A stretch of 64,000 nt of DNA from Russula earlei (Eukaryota; Basidiomycota; Agaricomycetes; Russulales; Russulaceae). Of this stretch, positions 32,729 to 43,084 are shown in pieces. The notes below the pieces were generated by a model. The model did no database searches and was not told where the DNA came from. It worked only from the letters and a program-made list of their open reading frames with translations. A program made the translations under genes and the position numbers. Where the stretch lies: contig JAGFNK010000087.1 of NCBI GenBank assembly GCA_025769875.1, forward strand, positions 80,029 to 144,028. The letters are read 5' to 3'. Numbering within the stretch: position 1 is the first letter of the stretch; each line of letters opens with the position of its first letter.

Positions 32729-35049
32729 ATGAACACCGCCTCATCCTCTAGGACTCAAACGCCTCGGATTTTCTCAGGAATCCCTCACATTGTCATAGCG
32801 CTTCCAGGATGGGTGAGCCGCCTGGTTCTAATTGGAATGGGCTCAACCAACCTGAATCTTTCACTTAGTCCTTGCGAGAGTCTCTGGCACGAGCGCTCTC
32901 GTTCTACCGTACCTCATCTGTCGCCGTCGTCCAGTCGGATTCGGTGGATGACCTTGAGAAAGGAGCTTTGGGTTCTGATTTTAGGATCTCTTTCAAGTCT
33001 GTTGCATTGTCCACCTATCCCCCGGGTGAGAAACCGGGAAAGGGAACGTCACGGCATGTCGTCATCGCTCCGTCTCCAGTGAGAGAACGCAGACACGTCC
33101 AGCCTGTCGAGAAAAATGGTTCGTGTTGGCTAAGGTTTAAGTTATGGTTTAATACATACAGGTACGCGCTCTCGGTCCCATGTTGAACATTCGATGCCGA
33201 TATTAATGTTAGGAAATTCTTTACATTCATTGTCTTGCTTAACCTCGTCGGCTTGATTCTTACAATCATGCATGTGTGGCAGTATCCCCGAAAGTATACA
33301 GATGCGTTGGTCCTGGGCAATCTTCTCACAGCGATCCTTGTTCGAAATGAACTGTTCGCCCGGCTTCTATATTTATCAGTTAACAAGTTATTTGCAAAGG
33401 TGCGCGGAACTCATACACATCTTGACAATCTCTCACAAATTTTGACAATTCAGTGGACTCCCTTGTGGTTCCGTCTTGGTTGTACTTCTGTCCTCCAACA
33501 TCTGGGCGGTATCCATTCGGGCTGCGCAATATCTGGTTTTGCGTGGCTCATCTTCCGACTGCACATGATCTTCAGTCATCGCAAGGACAACCCAGGCGTG
33601 GTACTTTTCATCGGTGTCATGACAAGCATTGCTCTGGGTACATGTATTGGAAGCGCACTTCCTTGGATTCGCAATGCACACCACAAGTACGTTTTCGCTT
33701 CAAAGCATTGAATCCTGGAAGCGAACGATATCACAGTGTGTTTGAGCGACACCATCGGTTCCTCGGCTGGCTGGGGCTAATATCCAGTGAGTGGCGGATG
33801 CTCCGGAATGAACGCTGATCGCTGATACATCGTTACAGCATGGATTCTCATAATATTAGCCGACAGATACGACACCACAACTCATTCATGGAACGCTGTA
33901 TTCTCCATTGCAAAAAGGCAGGATTTTTGGTTCTGTCTATGCATGACCGTTTTGTACGGAAAAGCATTCGCAATAGTTGTGCAAGTGTTGATTTGAGCTT
34001 CACAGCATTCTCACTCCCTGGTTTACGATCCGCAAGGTCAAGGTAGACGTTGAGGTGGTCAGTATGCTCAACATTTATCCTATCTTTCAATCCTTCATTG
34101 GCCCGGCAGCCTTCGTCGAAAATCGCTGTGGTCCGCTTTGAACGGGGTATGCAACATGGCCTACTTGCCCGCATATCCCGATCGGCTGTCATGGAGTATC
34201 ATGCTTTTGGAATCGTATCGTTAGTGTTGTTGTTCATACCCATGTGAGAGTAGCTCCTTTTGCACTCATCTACTCGTACAGAGAAGGGAAGCATGCAAGA
34301 TATCACTACCTAATATGTGGCGTAAAGGGCGATTTCACTCGTAACCTCGTCCTTAATCCGCCAACCCATCTCTGGACGCGGCAACTAAAGGTGAGTCACG
34401 ACGACATTGTGTCACCCATAACATTGCCGATCGCTGTGCAGTTTGCCGGAATCTCGAACACCTCCACCCTTTATCGCAGGGGAATCCACATATGCACTGG
34501 ATCGGGAATTGGCTCAGCTCTTGCTACGTGTCTTCAGGTACTTGAAACCTTTGCGATTTTGCCTCGTCGTCTGACTTGACCAATGTTTCAGAACCTAGAC
34601 TGGTGAGCAATTCCCGTACTTCTATAGGAGCTCCTCTAACCGTCACGCTGTCTGGTAGGTATTTGATATGGATAGGCTCTGAGCAGGCGAAAACGTTTGG
34701 GCCGACTATCTCGGGTCTCATCCGTCGTCATATAGGTCGTGAGCGCATTACCGTTTGGGATTGTGAATACCAAGGTGCGTATCTTGCCTGTTGATTCATT
34801 AAGCTTAGACTCAAGGGGTGCCAACGCTGTAGGCGGGCGCCCAGACACAATGAGGCTTGTGAAGGAGGTCTATACCTCTTGGCAAGCTGAGGTCGTCTTT
34901 ATCACGTCGAATCGTCAGGGCAACCAAGAGATCATGACAGGATGCATGGAGGCGGGAATCCCAGCTTTTGTAGGTTCTGCAAGCACATGAATCCCACAAT
35001 TTGCTTATCTATTCGTGTTGGACTTTAGGGAACACTGTGGGACTTCTGA
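32729..35049 (+). CDS. TmpA-like integral membrane flavoprotein (ferric-reductase-like fold)
   Basis: Matches the mushroom family related to Aspergillus TmpA and to the C-terminal membrane part of some NRPS-like enzymes. About thirteen exons with good borders; the start MNTASSSRTQTP is tentative. Order: a cytosolic N-terminus; helices in FFTFIVLLNLVGLILTIMHV; LGNLLTAILVRNELF; FRLGCTSVLQHLGGIHSGCA with paired His; LGTCIGSALPWIRNAHHNVF; ERHHRFLGWLGL and WILIILADRYD; then a soluble half with VVRFERGMQHGLLARISRS, YLICGVKGDFTRNL, the nucleotide-binding-like ICTGSGIGSALATCL, and a terminal GTLWDF. TmpA proteins are membrane oxidoreductase-like and affect development in Aspergillus; the substrate here is unknown. 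No frame break is needed. It stands alone, with no adenylation domain upstream, so it is not fused to an NRPS-like enzyme. Confidence 0.87.
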
Positions 35050-35385
35050 GAATGGAGTTTATAGACTAATCTTCTAGCAAAGAGAAACAAGCGAGAAGCT
35101 GCACCTAACTTATTCAGTCCAGTGTACATTGTGCTATGTCGTATACGTGATCTGTAGCGGTCGTAGTATAGGGGCAATATGACGAGGTGACGACTATTTC
35201 CCGCTTCGGGTAGGTGCCTCACATGAAGTTACTTTGGTTTAGGATGAGACATCATACTCACTCTCTCTTTACACGCATGATTCGAAGCGGGAAGAACCAG
35301 ACAGAGACATCGTGCATTGTTGGGTCAAAGTGAAGAAGTCATGGGATAGGAGAGGATGTCATTTCTTTAATGACAAGAGAAGTGG
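35050..35385. other. Short convergent spacer
   Basis: Holds the 3' ends of the TmpA-like gene (+) and REX2 (-). No gene seen. Confidence 0.5.
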
Positions 35386-36444
35386 TTAGGAAAATGATCG
35401 CTTCGCATATGCGTTAGGAGATATGAATATGTTCTCTCGGTACCACTTCAATTCTATAGCACATGTGAGAGGACCACGAATGAGAATTATGAGCGGAAGC
35501 CGACCTTCAATTGAGCCCCGGATGTCGTCAAGTGCCCTGAAAAGAGGCATGTTCATTAGTTATATTTGTGTAATTCAGATTCTATGCACAGACCGATGTT
35601 TGGTCTCGCGCTTGAAAACACGATCTGGAAGAGGTCGGCGAGGATACCACCTGCGATGCAACTCCTATAGAACATATCAGCTCGGCATAGGACGTGTTGA
35701 GGGATACCATACCTTGATGGATGAGACATCTTTTGGCGTATGTTCAACATGAGATGAGAAAAGACGACGATGAAGCGGCTCACCGACGATACTACAGACG
35801 ATGAGAGATAAGACCGGACGAGATAATCAGTCGATGCAGGATTAATGAGAGAGAGACGGGGCAGCCCAGAGACCGATAGTGTAGCCAGTCAACAATTTCT
35901 GGCATCTCCCTTGCCAAGAACACGCGGTCCGCGTGCACGGAATTCCCGGCAAGCATAGCAGTTCGCTGTTTGGGGACCCACTTCTTGATGTACTTGACGA
36001 TTTCCTCTTGCACCGATGAGGTCGTGTGCATCGATTCGAGGCACGCAGCCGTCAGGCCAGACTGTATGGAGATAAAAATTTTACTTGTGGATATTCGCTC
36101 TGAGAGAGCACGCACGGAATTGTGATGTTGTTGGCACCACTCGCCCATGCTGTAACTCTCTTAGTTTCGTTATGTTACATGGAAAGGATACGATAGATCG
36201 GACTTATCGAGGACCGCCTTTTCGGTACGAATGACGAATTCTAGGCCATCGTCGACGATATCCAGGTTCCCGTTGGTGATTATCACCTGTAGGTCAGGTG
36301 GAGGACGTAATCTCAGAGTAGATTCAGGCGCCTCACGGCAATCTCTATGATTCGATCGGTGTTGTAATCGAGACCAGTCATTTCGCAGTCTATCCAAACG
36401 AGGGGTCCATCGTAGTACGTCAAACGCTCAAATGAGGAGGACAT
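35386..36444 (-). CDS. REX2: Oligoribonuclease (DEDDh 3'-5' exonuclease)
   Basis: Degrades 2-5-nt RNA to mononucleotides; in fungi it is usually mitochondrial. Nine exons: 36444-36337, 36286-36204, 36149-36116, 36061-35874, 35791-35784, 35729-35713, 35664-35594, 35536-35505, 35453-35386, summing to 609 nt (202 codons plus stop). Motifs: VWIDCEMTGLD with D19 and E21, VIITNGNLDIV, SGLTAACLESM, MLAGNSVHADRVFLAREMP with the second Asp, IVDVSSIKEL across two micro-exons of 8 and 17 nt, and HRALDDIRGSIEEL with catalytic His and Asp. All four acidic residues and the His are present. No clear mitochondrial presequence: the start MSSSFERLTYYDG is short. It shares a 160-bp divergent promoter with the mL57 gene. 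Confidence 0.93.
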
Positions 36445-36604
36445 CTTTCTCAAACAGTGGAAGCAGTGAAGGACGGTATTTCACTGAACTGCGGCGAAGC
36501 AGACGACTTGAATGAGTGGCACGTGATCCATATGTGACCCTAACCCTATGTATTGGCGCAGGAGGTTGGCCGTTTTGCTCTCCGTCGTGTCGTGGTCGTC
36601 GTAC
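36445..36604. promoter_or_regulatory. Divergent promoter REX2 / mL57
   Basis: 160 bp between opposite starts. It contains CACGTGATC at 36520-36528 and a telomere-box-like ACCCTAACCCTA at 36537-36548. Both motif types are known in fungal promoters of translation-related genes; their role here is inference. Confidence 0.5.
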
Positions 36605-37487
36605 ATGTCGCGTGCTCCCCTTTCATTCCGTGCAAGACACGCACTTTCACCCCATTTAATCCCCACCACTCATTTAGGTATGACTCCGTCTTTTTTTTTC
36701 TTTTTTCGCTCATATCTTTAGTTTCTATCCGGCGACGACGATTGCATTGCGAAACTGAGACAGCGCCCCCCTCTACTTTGCGTCGTAGCGAGCAAAAATT
36801 CGATGTCTCGGAAACTCTAGCTCAATATCTCAATGGAAAGTTTGCACCCCTCCAATTTCCGCCCGCGCTAGCCCAGCGCATCCTCACACACATCAGCCAC
36901 CGTGACTCCGCCGTGGGCCACAACTCGCGGTTTGCGTTTTTGGGTGTGGTCGCATCTCTCTCGTCTCCTCTCATTCTGTCCCGCGTCGTTCTAACCCATC
37001 ATCGTCACAGGGCGGCGAACGCTCGAGGCCTACTTTTTGCTCTTCCTGCAAGGACTGCCAGCTGCGGCAGAACACGACCACGCACGCATCGCCGCCCGCG
37101 TTTTGCATTCGCATTGCCTCGGCGCGCACGTCGCTCCTCATTGGGGGTTAGAGGATGTCATGCGCTGGGTCCCGCCACACGCCGGGAACCCCGGACTTGA
37201 CGGTCGGGCTGCGGGCGTTCACAAGGTTGCTGGCACGACCGTCGAGGCTATCGTCGGAGGGGTGCTACATCAGTTTGTCGGTCGATTTCACTGTCCCGCT
37301 GACGGCGGAGCTAACGAACGGGCAGGGTGGGAGTGTCACTCACAGGCTTTTCCACACCCGCGTGCTTCCGTATCTATTACTTCCAGGGTCGCCGTTCGGG
37401 CTGCCAGACGTGCTCCATGCCGATGCGTTAAAGGCAAGCGAACGTTATGGTGGACTGAGAGGTCCGTTACTCTTCGGGAGTTCTTAG
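36605..37487 (+). CDS. Mitochondrial large-subunit protein mL57-like (RNase III fold)
   Basis: Four exons: 36605-36677, 36722-36943, 37011-37276, 37326-37487; 723 nt, 240 residues. The start MSRAPLSFRARHALSP is rich in Arg and Ser, as expected for a mitochondrial presequence. The RNase III-like region contains QYLNGKFAPLQFPPALAQRI, HRDSAVGHNSRFAFLG, RRTLEAYFLLFLQ, VAGTTVEAIVGGVLHQF and HRLFHTRVLPYLLL. The acidic catalytic residues of true RNase III are not evident, and no dsRNA-binding domain follows, which suits mL57 (yeast Mrpl15) better than mL44 (Mrpl3). It is probably structural in the mitoribosome. Alternative: another RNase III-like mitochondrial protein. Confidence 0.8.
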
Positions 37488-37887
37488 AGACAATATGGCA
37501 ATAGTCCTTTTGATGACTACGTGGGAATCCTGATATTTGTGTACTGAATCTCCTAATTCCGGTCTCATAGGCGTTGACGGCGCTCTGTGTCGCTTTGCTC
37601 TATCTATTCTAGTTAGCATCGCTGAAATAGTGTCATGCTGCGCCGCCACCCATCTGAGTGTTGTCGCCTTCGACGTCCACGCTGACATAATATCCGAGAG
37701 CGACGTGACGTGCCATTGCAACGGATCTATCACCGCAGGCGGCAGGACTAACCTACGTAGATGTTCCAGCCTCATCAACTAGGAATAATGTGATGCAAAC
37801 GAATCGAATTCTGGGGTATATATGTGCGGTACCGGTCGTGCCGCGCTCCCTTTGCACCATTCCCTCTCACCGATTCGATTTCCTGGG

Positions 37888-39701
37888 ATGACCAACTTTC
37901 GTGATCCTGCTGTAATCGCGGCCGATCAGTGTTCGTACGCCTTTGCAGCATACACGAGTGTGAGCTCGTGAAGCTTGCTGACCCCCATGTCCCTACAGTG
38001 GCAGTCATCAAAGTATGGCACGCCATGGCTGGTATCTACCTGTACGTCCTTCGCATGTCCTCATATACACCTAATCAGTCCTCCACTTTCACCCAGGTGG
38101 GAGTTTGTTACCACCCTTGACTACGAATGGAGCATCATCCGAAGGCGCCAGCCCTGGAGCTGGCCGACCTTGGTCCGTAACCCTCGCGCTTTCCCTCGGG
38201 ATCGTCTAATCTGTCGCGTCTGTAGATATACTCAATCACGCGCATCTCCTCTGTCATGTCCATCGTGTTTGGCCTGATGAATGCGAATGCCGCCGGCGTA
38301 CATTATAATTGCGAGGTGCGTCGCGTGCCACGTCTTCCCTGCACGTGTGCCCATGACAGAGCACGATCCCAAGGCCATGGCCGTTTTCACCCTGGTGAGC
38401 ATCCCTTCAGATACTCTCCCATCTCTCAGGAAAGAATGTCTCATATAATTTTTTTTTTTTTGAATTCTTTTAGTTATTTGGGTACCTAACATTTGCCGCC
38501 GGGTCTCTCCTGATTGTGGTGCGCATGTACGTCCTCGCCTACCATTCCGCAACACGCCATCTTCCCGACACGGGCATTCATGGGCATCGCTAGCATCGCC
38601 ATTTGGGGCAAAATGAAGTCCATCATTGCGATCTCGGCTGCCATCTGGGTGACCAACGTTGGGTTTCTCATCCAAGGTCAGCGAGTTCCTCCTCTCTCCT
38701 GAAAACAAACGAGAATCTCATCGCAACATGACTTGGTGTCAGATGTTGTCCGGGTGAATGATCAGTCTGAATCATCGCGTTATAGGACCTTCTGGGCTTA
38801 TGGCATCCGTAGGTCCGCTCCCAATGGAATGGTTCTTTCGGCTCCTGCGTGGTGCTCAACGTCCACATCGCCAAACTTAATATCATCATCACCCTTGCCG
38901 CTGACATCGCCTTGCTCCTCATCATGCTCGTTGGGTTGCTTCGCTTGAATTCTCACGAGCGCACCGCATTCGGTATGGGGCGCTTTCTATGGCGGCAGGT
39001 GGGAGTCCTTCTCTCTGACATTGGTGGTTTCCTGACACGCTTCCTGGTTGCAAGGGTCTAATCTGGCTTTTGATTGCTACGATCGCCGAGATTCCGCCCA
39101 CGGTCAGTGTAGTTTACTCATGTGATTATACCTTGCCACTTATCGCTGCATTTTATTTCAGGTGTTCATTTGCTTGAACCTGAACGGTAGATTTGATTTC
39201 TGACATGAAAGATACTGATTGAACTCGATTCTGCTCAAAACTTTAGACGCCTTCAACATCGTACGTCCTTGATTGCTACCAGTCTGCCACTGATCCTTGA
39301 CCTCTCTTCGCGATGCAGATGTTCTGGATCACTTCATTGACCGCATTATCCATCGCTGCGACTCGAATCCATCGATCTTTAGTAGATTTTGCCTCCGAGG
39401 GCACTCATGCGTACGGCTTGGTTACCTCCATCCATTTCTTCTCGCGCTCACGAATGGCCGCCGATATTGTGATAGCACGAGCGAACCCGACAGCTTCCGA
39501 ACGAGTGACCGCTCAACCACAAAGGTCCATCAAAGCGCGATCGTGTTCACTCCGCCGAATCGCGTACCAGTGGCGATACAAATGGACTATGAACGGTACC
39601 AGACACCGCCGCATTCTGGTTCAAGCCACGATGGCTCGTTCATCAGCGCAGATGAAAAGTTACGACTGGGACTTGAACACGACGTAGAGAAGGCCGCTTA
39701 A
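37888..39701 (+). CDS. Basidiomycete multi-pass membrane protein, paralogue 1
   Basis: Starts MTNFRDPAVIAAD. Exons include 37888-37930, 37999-38041, 38097-38172, 38226-38315 and more to the last exon, which ends VEKAA. About seven hydrophobic segments: VWHAMAGIYLWEFVTTLDYEW, YSITRISSVMSIVFGLM, LFGYLTFAAGSLLIVV, IIAISAAIWVTNVGFLI, IIITLAADIALLLIMLVGLL, LIWLLIATIAEIPP and MFWITSLTALSIAATRIHRSL. The C-tail is polar, with TPPHSGSSHDGS. I know this as a common mushroom family without assigned function. Its closest relative is the gene at 40883-42693, which shares intron positions and the RVRS.W motif after a conserved intron. Seven-helix receptor-like topology is possible but unproven. Confidence 0.8.
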
Positions 39702-40882
39702 TGTGCTGAATACGTGTCTCGCAACAACATTAATTAACGTAGAGCGCGCTTCAGAAGGGACGGGGCGTTGGAACGTATTCTATATCCTACTACTTAACAT
39801 GGGGCATGACGCTATATATGACACGAAAGCCACACGAGAATCGCGGAGCCTCCGATTGACTCGGATCCGACTAATCTAAAAATATGCCGAGCTATGCACG
39901 TGATCACGACCTTGAGTTCGACCCTGCCGTGGTCCATCGGTGTACTGGTACACGCGCCGCTTTCATCGCCTATGAGATGCCCCATTGCAGGTGAACACGG
40001 CCATCGAGGCTCACGAAAGACGTCACAGAGACCACACGTAGACGACATCAGCAATTCTTATGAGGCCGCGTGAGTTGGTGTGTGTTGATATGAGTGGCGT
40101 GAACCACGTATTAGTCACACATCCTCTAGAGCCTATGTGATTGAATTTTGCGAGCGATGTATCAACCTCACTACAATCTGTCGTTGTGTGCATGAGTTCC
40201 ACTCATCTCACAGGTATCAATCATGACTTGGAGGTACCACCAGGGCCATCTGTTTGAGTCACAAAGTAGATGCGACATGATCGAAGATACGCCCTACGTG
40301 ATGAATCCTCGATTCTGTTCGCAGGGCATGAACTGCCCTTCCCCCAGCCTGTGTTCTGCACAGGCCTGCGCATCATGTTCAAAATTTTGGCTGGGTTAAC
40401 GAGCTTGTCGCTCTGTCACGGCAGCTTTGCGACCAATCGGAACTACCTTCGGACGCATATCAGGTCTCATCGAGGAGTTTCATGTCAACTTTCTGTCATG
40501 AATGTCATCGGTCAGGTTTCATGCAAATTTCATGTTTCGTTTGGCTCATCGTCATCATAGAGAAGCGAGAGTTTTGAGACTACGGTATGTTATCCCTCCC
40601 CGGTGTTTATTATTCCCCAGTCCTGTTCGTGAATGTCGTCGTGTCTTTACCAATGCGTTGGCGCCAACGGCAAATACCGGCGACCGACGTTCCGAACGCA
40701 GCCAATCATGGGAGAATGTCACAGCGTAAGTATCGGGCCTCCGCTTCGACATTGATGGCGTGTCTCGGCCTTATTTACGAGACTCGGGCCGCACTAACAA
40801 CGCAGTATATATGCGTTCGTGTTGTCGGCGCTGAGAGGAGTGCCGTTAGCCCCCCTTCCCATCCCACTGGCTACCTGCCAGG
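39702..40882. other. Intergenic between paralogues
   Basis: No supported gene. A CACGTGATC lies at 39895-39903, about 1 kb upstream of paralogue 2. Confidence 0.45.
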
Positions 40883-42693
40883 ATGGTCAACTTCCGCGAT
40901 CCCGCTGTGATCCAGCAGGACGAATGTAAGTACCCTTGCAGGCGAGGTCGGGAAGCCCATCGATTGAGTTTGATCTTCGATTCGACAGGGGCAGTCGTGA
41001 AGCTCTGGCATGCCCTGGCCGGTCTCTACTTGTGAGTCCTCCCTGGCACGTGGGTCCGCCACTCATATCCAATGAATGATTAACGACTCAGCCATCCGCT
41101 TCCAGCTGGGAGTTCCTCAACACTCTCGACTATGAGTGGAGCATCATCAAAGGACATCGCCCATACCGTTGGTCAATATGGGTACGTGGCAATATGCCCT
41201 TTCTTTTGGGCTCTCCCGGTTACCCCCTTCCTTAGATCTACTCCCTTACGCGCGTGGCCGCTCTCATCTCTGTCATACTTTCCCTGATTGGTGTTGACGA
41301 TTCGACCCAATACAACTGTCAGGTACGTCTTTGCTCTCGTATGCAACCGTGCGCTGACAGGCCCACGATCTCAAGATCCAAAACAAATTTCAATTCGTGA
41401 GCCTCCCTTACAAGACGACCCGGAAAAGATCGTCATATTTCTCTTAGATCTTTGGGTACCTGACCTTTGCCACTGCTTCGCTCTTGATCCTGCTTCGTAT
41501 GTACGTCCGATTCTACCTTTAGGCGATAAGGCAGTGTTTCCTGAGGCAGATTCCCTAGTATCGCCATTTGGAACGAAAAAAAGATCGTCATAGCGATCGC
41601 AACTACCGTATGGGCGGTGAACCTCTCGTTTTTCATTCGAGGTGAGTCAGTTCCTCCCTTCACAAGTCGATCGAGAATCCCGCTCAAGCAAAGCATGGTA
41701 TCAGGTATCGTGCGGGTGAATAATCAACTTTATGGATATAATACCAGTGGATCTTACCACCTTCTCAATCCACAGATCCACTCGGTATGGGTACCGGCGG
41801 GGACCACCTGCGAGGTAACCAACATCCAGAGCACCAAGCCTAACATCATTTTGGCCCTCGCTACCGACCTCGTCTTAGTTGGCATCATGCTCGTCGGCTT
41901 GCTTCGCCTGGGCTATCATGAACGGGGAGCATTTGGTATAGGACACCTCCTATGGAAACAGGTGGAGTGTTGGCGCTTCTTTCTCGTCTTGGACCGCGGC
42001 GTTCTTTGTCCGTTGACATTCTCTTCGTTTGCAAGGGTCTCATTTGGCTCTTGATTGCCACCGTCGCAGAGGTCCCGCCCGCGGTGAGTCTGGCTCGAAT
42101 GCACCCATCGATTCCGCTTATCGTGACCTCATTGTCTAGGTCTTCATCATTCTAAACCTGAACGGTAGATTTTTCCATCCCTCACCGGTCTGTTCACGAC
42201 ACTGATCGATCGGACGTGGTTCACGCTCGAAATTCTAGAGCCGTTCAACGAGGTGCGTCACCCGTGCAAAAGTCACCTTCCTGGTCAAGGTCCTTGACAG
42301 CCTGTTCGCGACCGCAGATGTTCCAGATTCCCGCGATGATCGCGTTGTCAATCGCCGCGACTCGAATCCATCGCTCTTTGACAGACTTTGCCGCAAGAAG
42401 CACGGAAATGTATGAAAATGGTCCCCATGCCTTTTCGTCCTCCGCGCTTACCGGTCGGTCCCCACCGTAGCTCGACCGGCCCCACCTTGCCAGAAACGCG
42501 TGGCCAAACGGTCAATCGAACGCCTGACGCGTCCATTCCGCGGAACCAGAAGGACGCGGGGGTGATACACATCGCTCGTGAACAACACCGGACGCCACCT
42601 CTGAGCCAAGGACGACTGTGGAACAAACCGAGCAGCATGAGATACAACGACGACGTGGAGAACGGTGCGGACGTTTGGAGAGGAGTTCCATGA
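40883..42693 (+). CDS. Basidiomycete multi-pass membrane protein, paralogue 2
   Basis: Starts MVNFRDPAVIQQDE. Exons 40883-40925, 40989-41031, 41106-41181, 41236-41322, 41361-41396, from 41448 on, and further to a last exon ending DVWRGVP. Helices include LWHALAGLYFWEFLNTLDYEW, YSLTRVAALISVILSLIG, IFGYLTFATASLLILL, IVIAIATTVWAVNLSFFI, IILALATDLVLVGIMLVGLL, GLIWLLIATVAEVPP and MFQIPAMIALSIAATRIHRSL. Introns interrupt the same codons as in 37888-39701, so the pair arose by tandem duplication of an intron-containing gene. The C-tails have diverged completely. Function unknown. Confidence 0.82.
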
Positions 42694-43084
42694 CATTGAA
42701 GGGTTTTATGTCGAATGAACTTTTGTAGATCTAGTCTCATTACTAGTACCAGGGAACGAACGCTAATTTATCACTGGGTCGTTTGGAAAAAGTCGTCGGA
42801 CATTGGCTGCTGAGCTGAGTTTACTGTAAGCAGCTCTCTGTGATTTACAACCCGCAGTGCAATGTGCCACTGGCCCTCTGATACGTCTCCCTCCCACCAC
42901 TGAAGCTGATCGACATTCAAAGAAGGCTTCGGAACCAGTACTCTCTGACGTTCTCTGCGCGCTGCAGAGGTTCGTCGGTCCACCATACGGAGTGCCTGTA
43001 AAGACATACGACGAGTCGTTTCCGATATAAAAGCTCCAGCAGGTATACAGCACGGACCCTGATACAAGTGCACGCCATGCCCCC

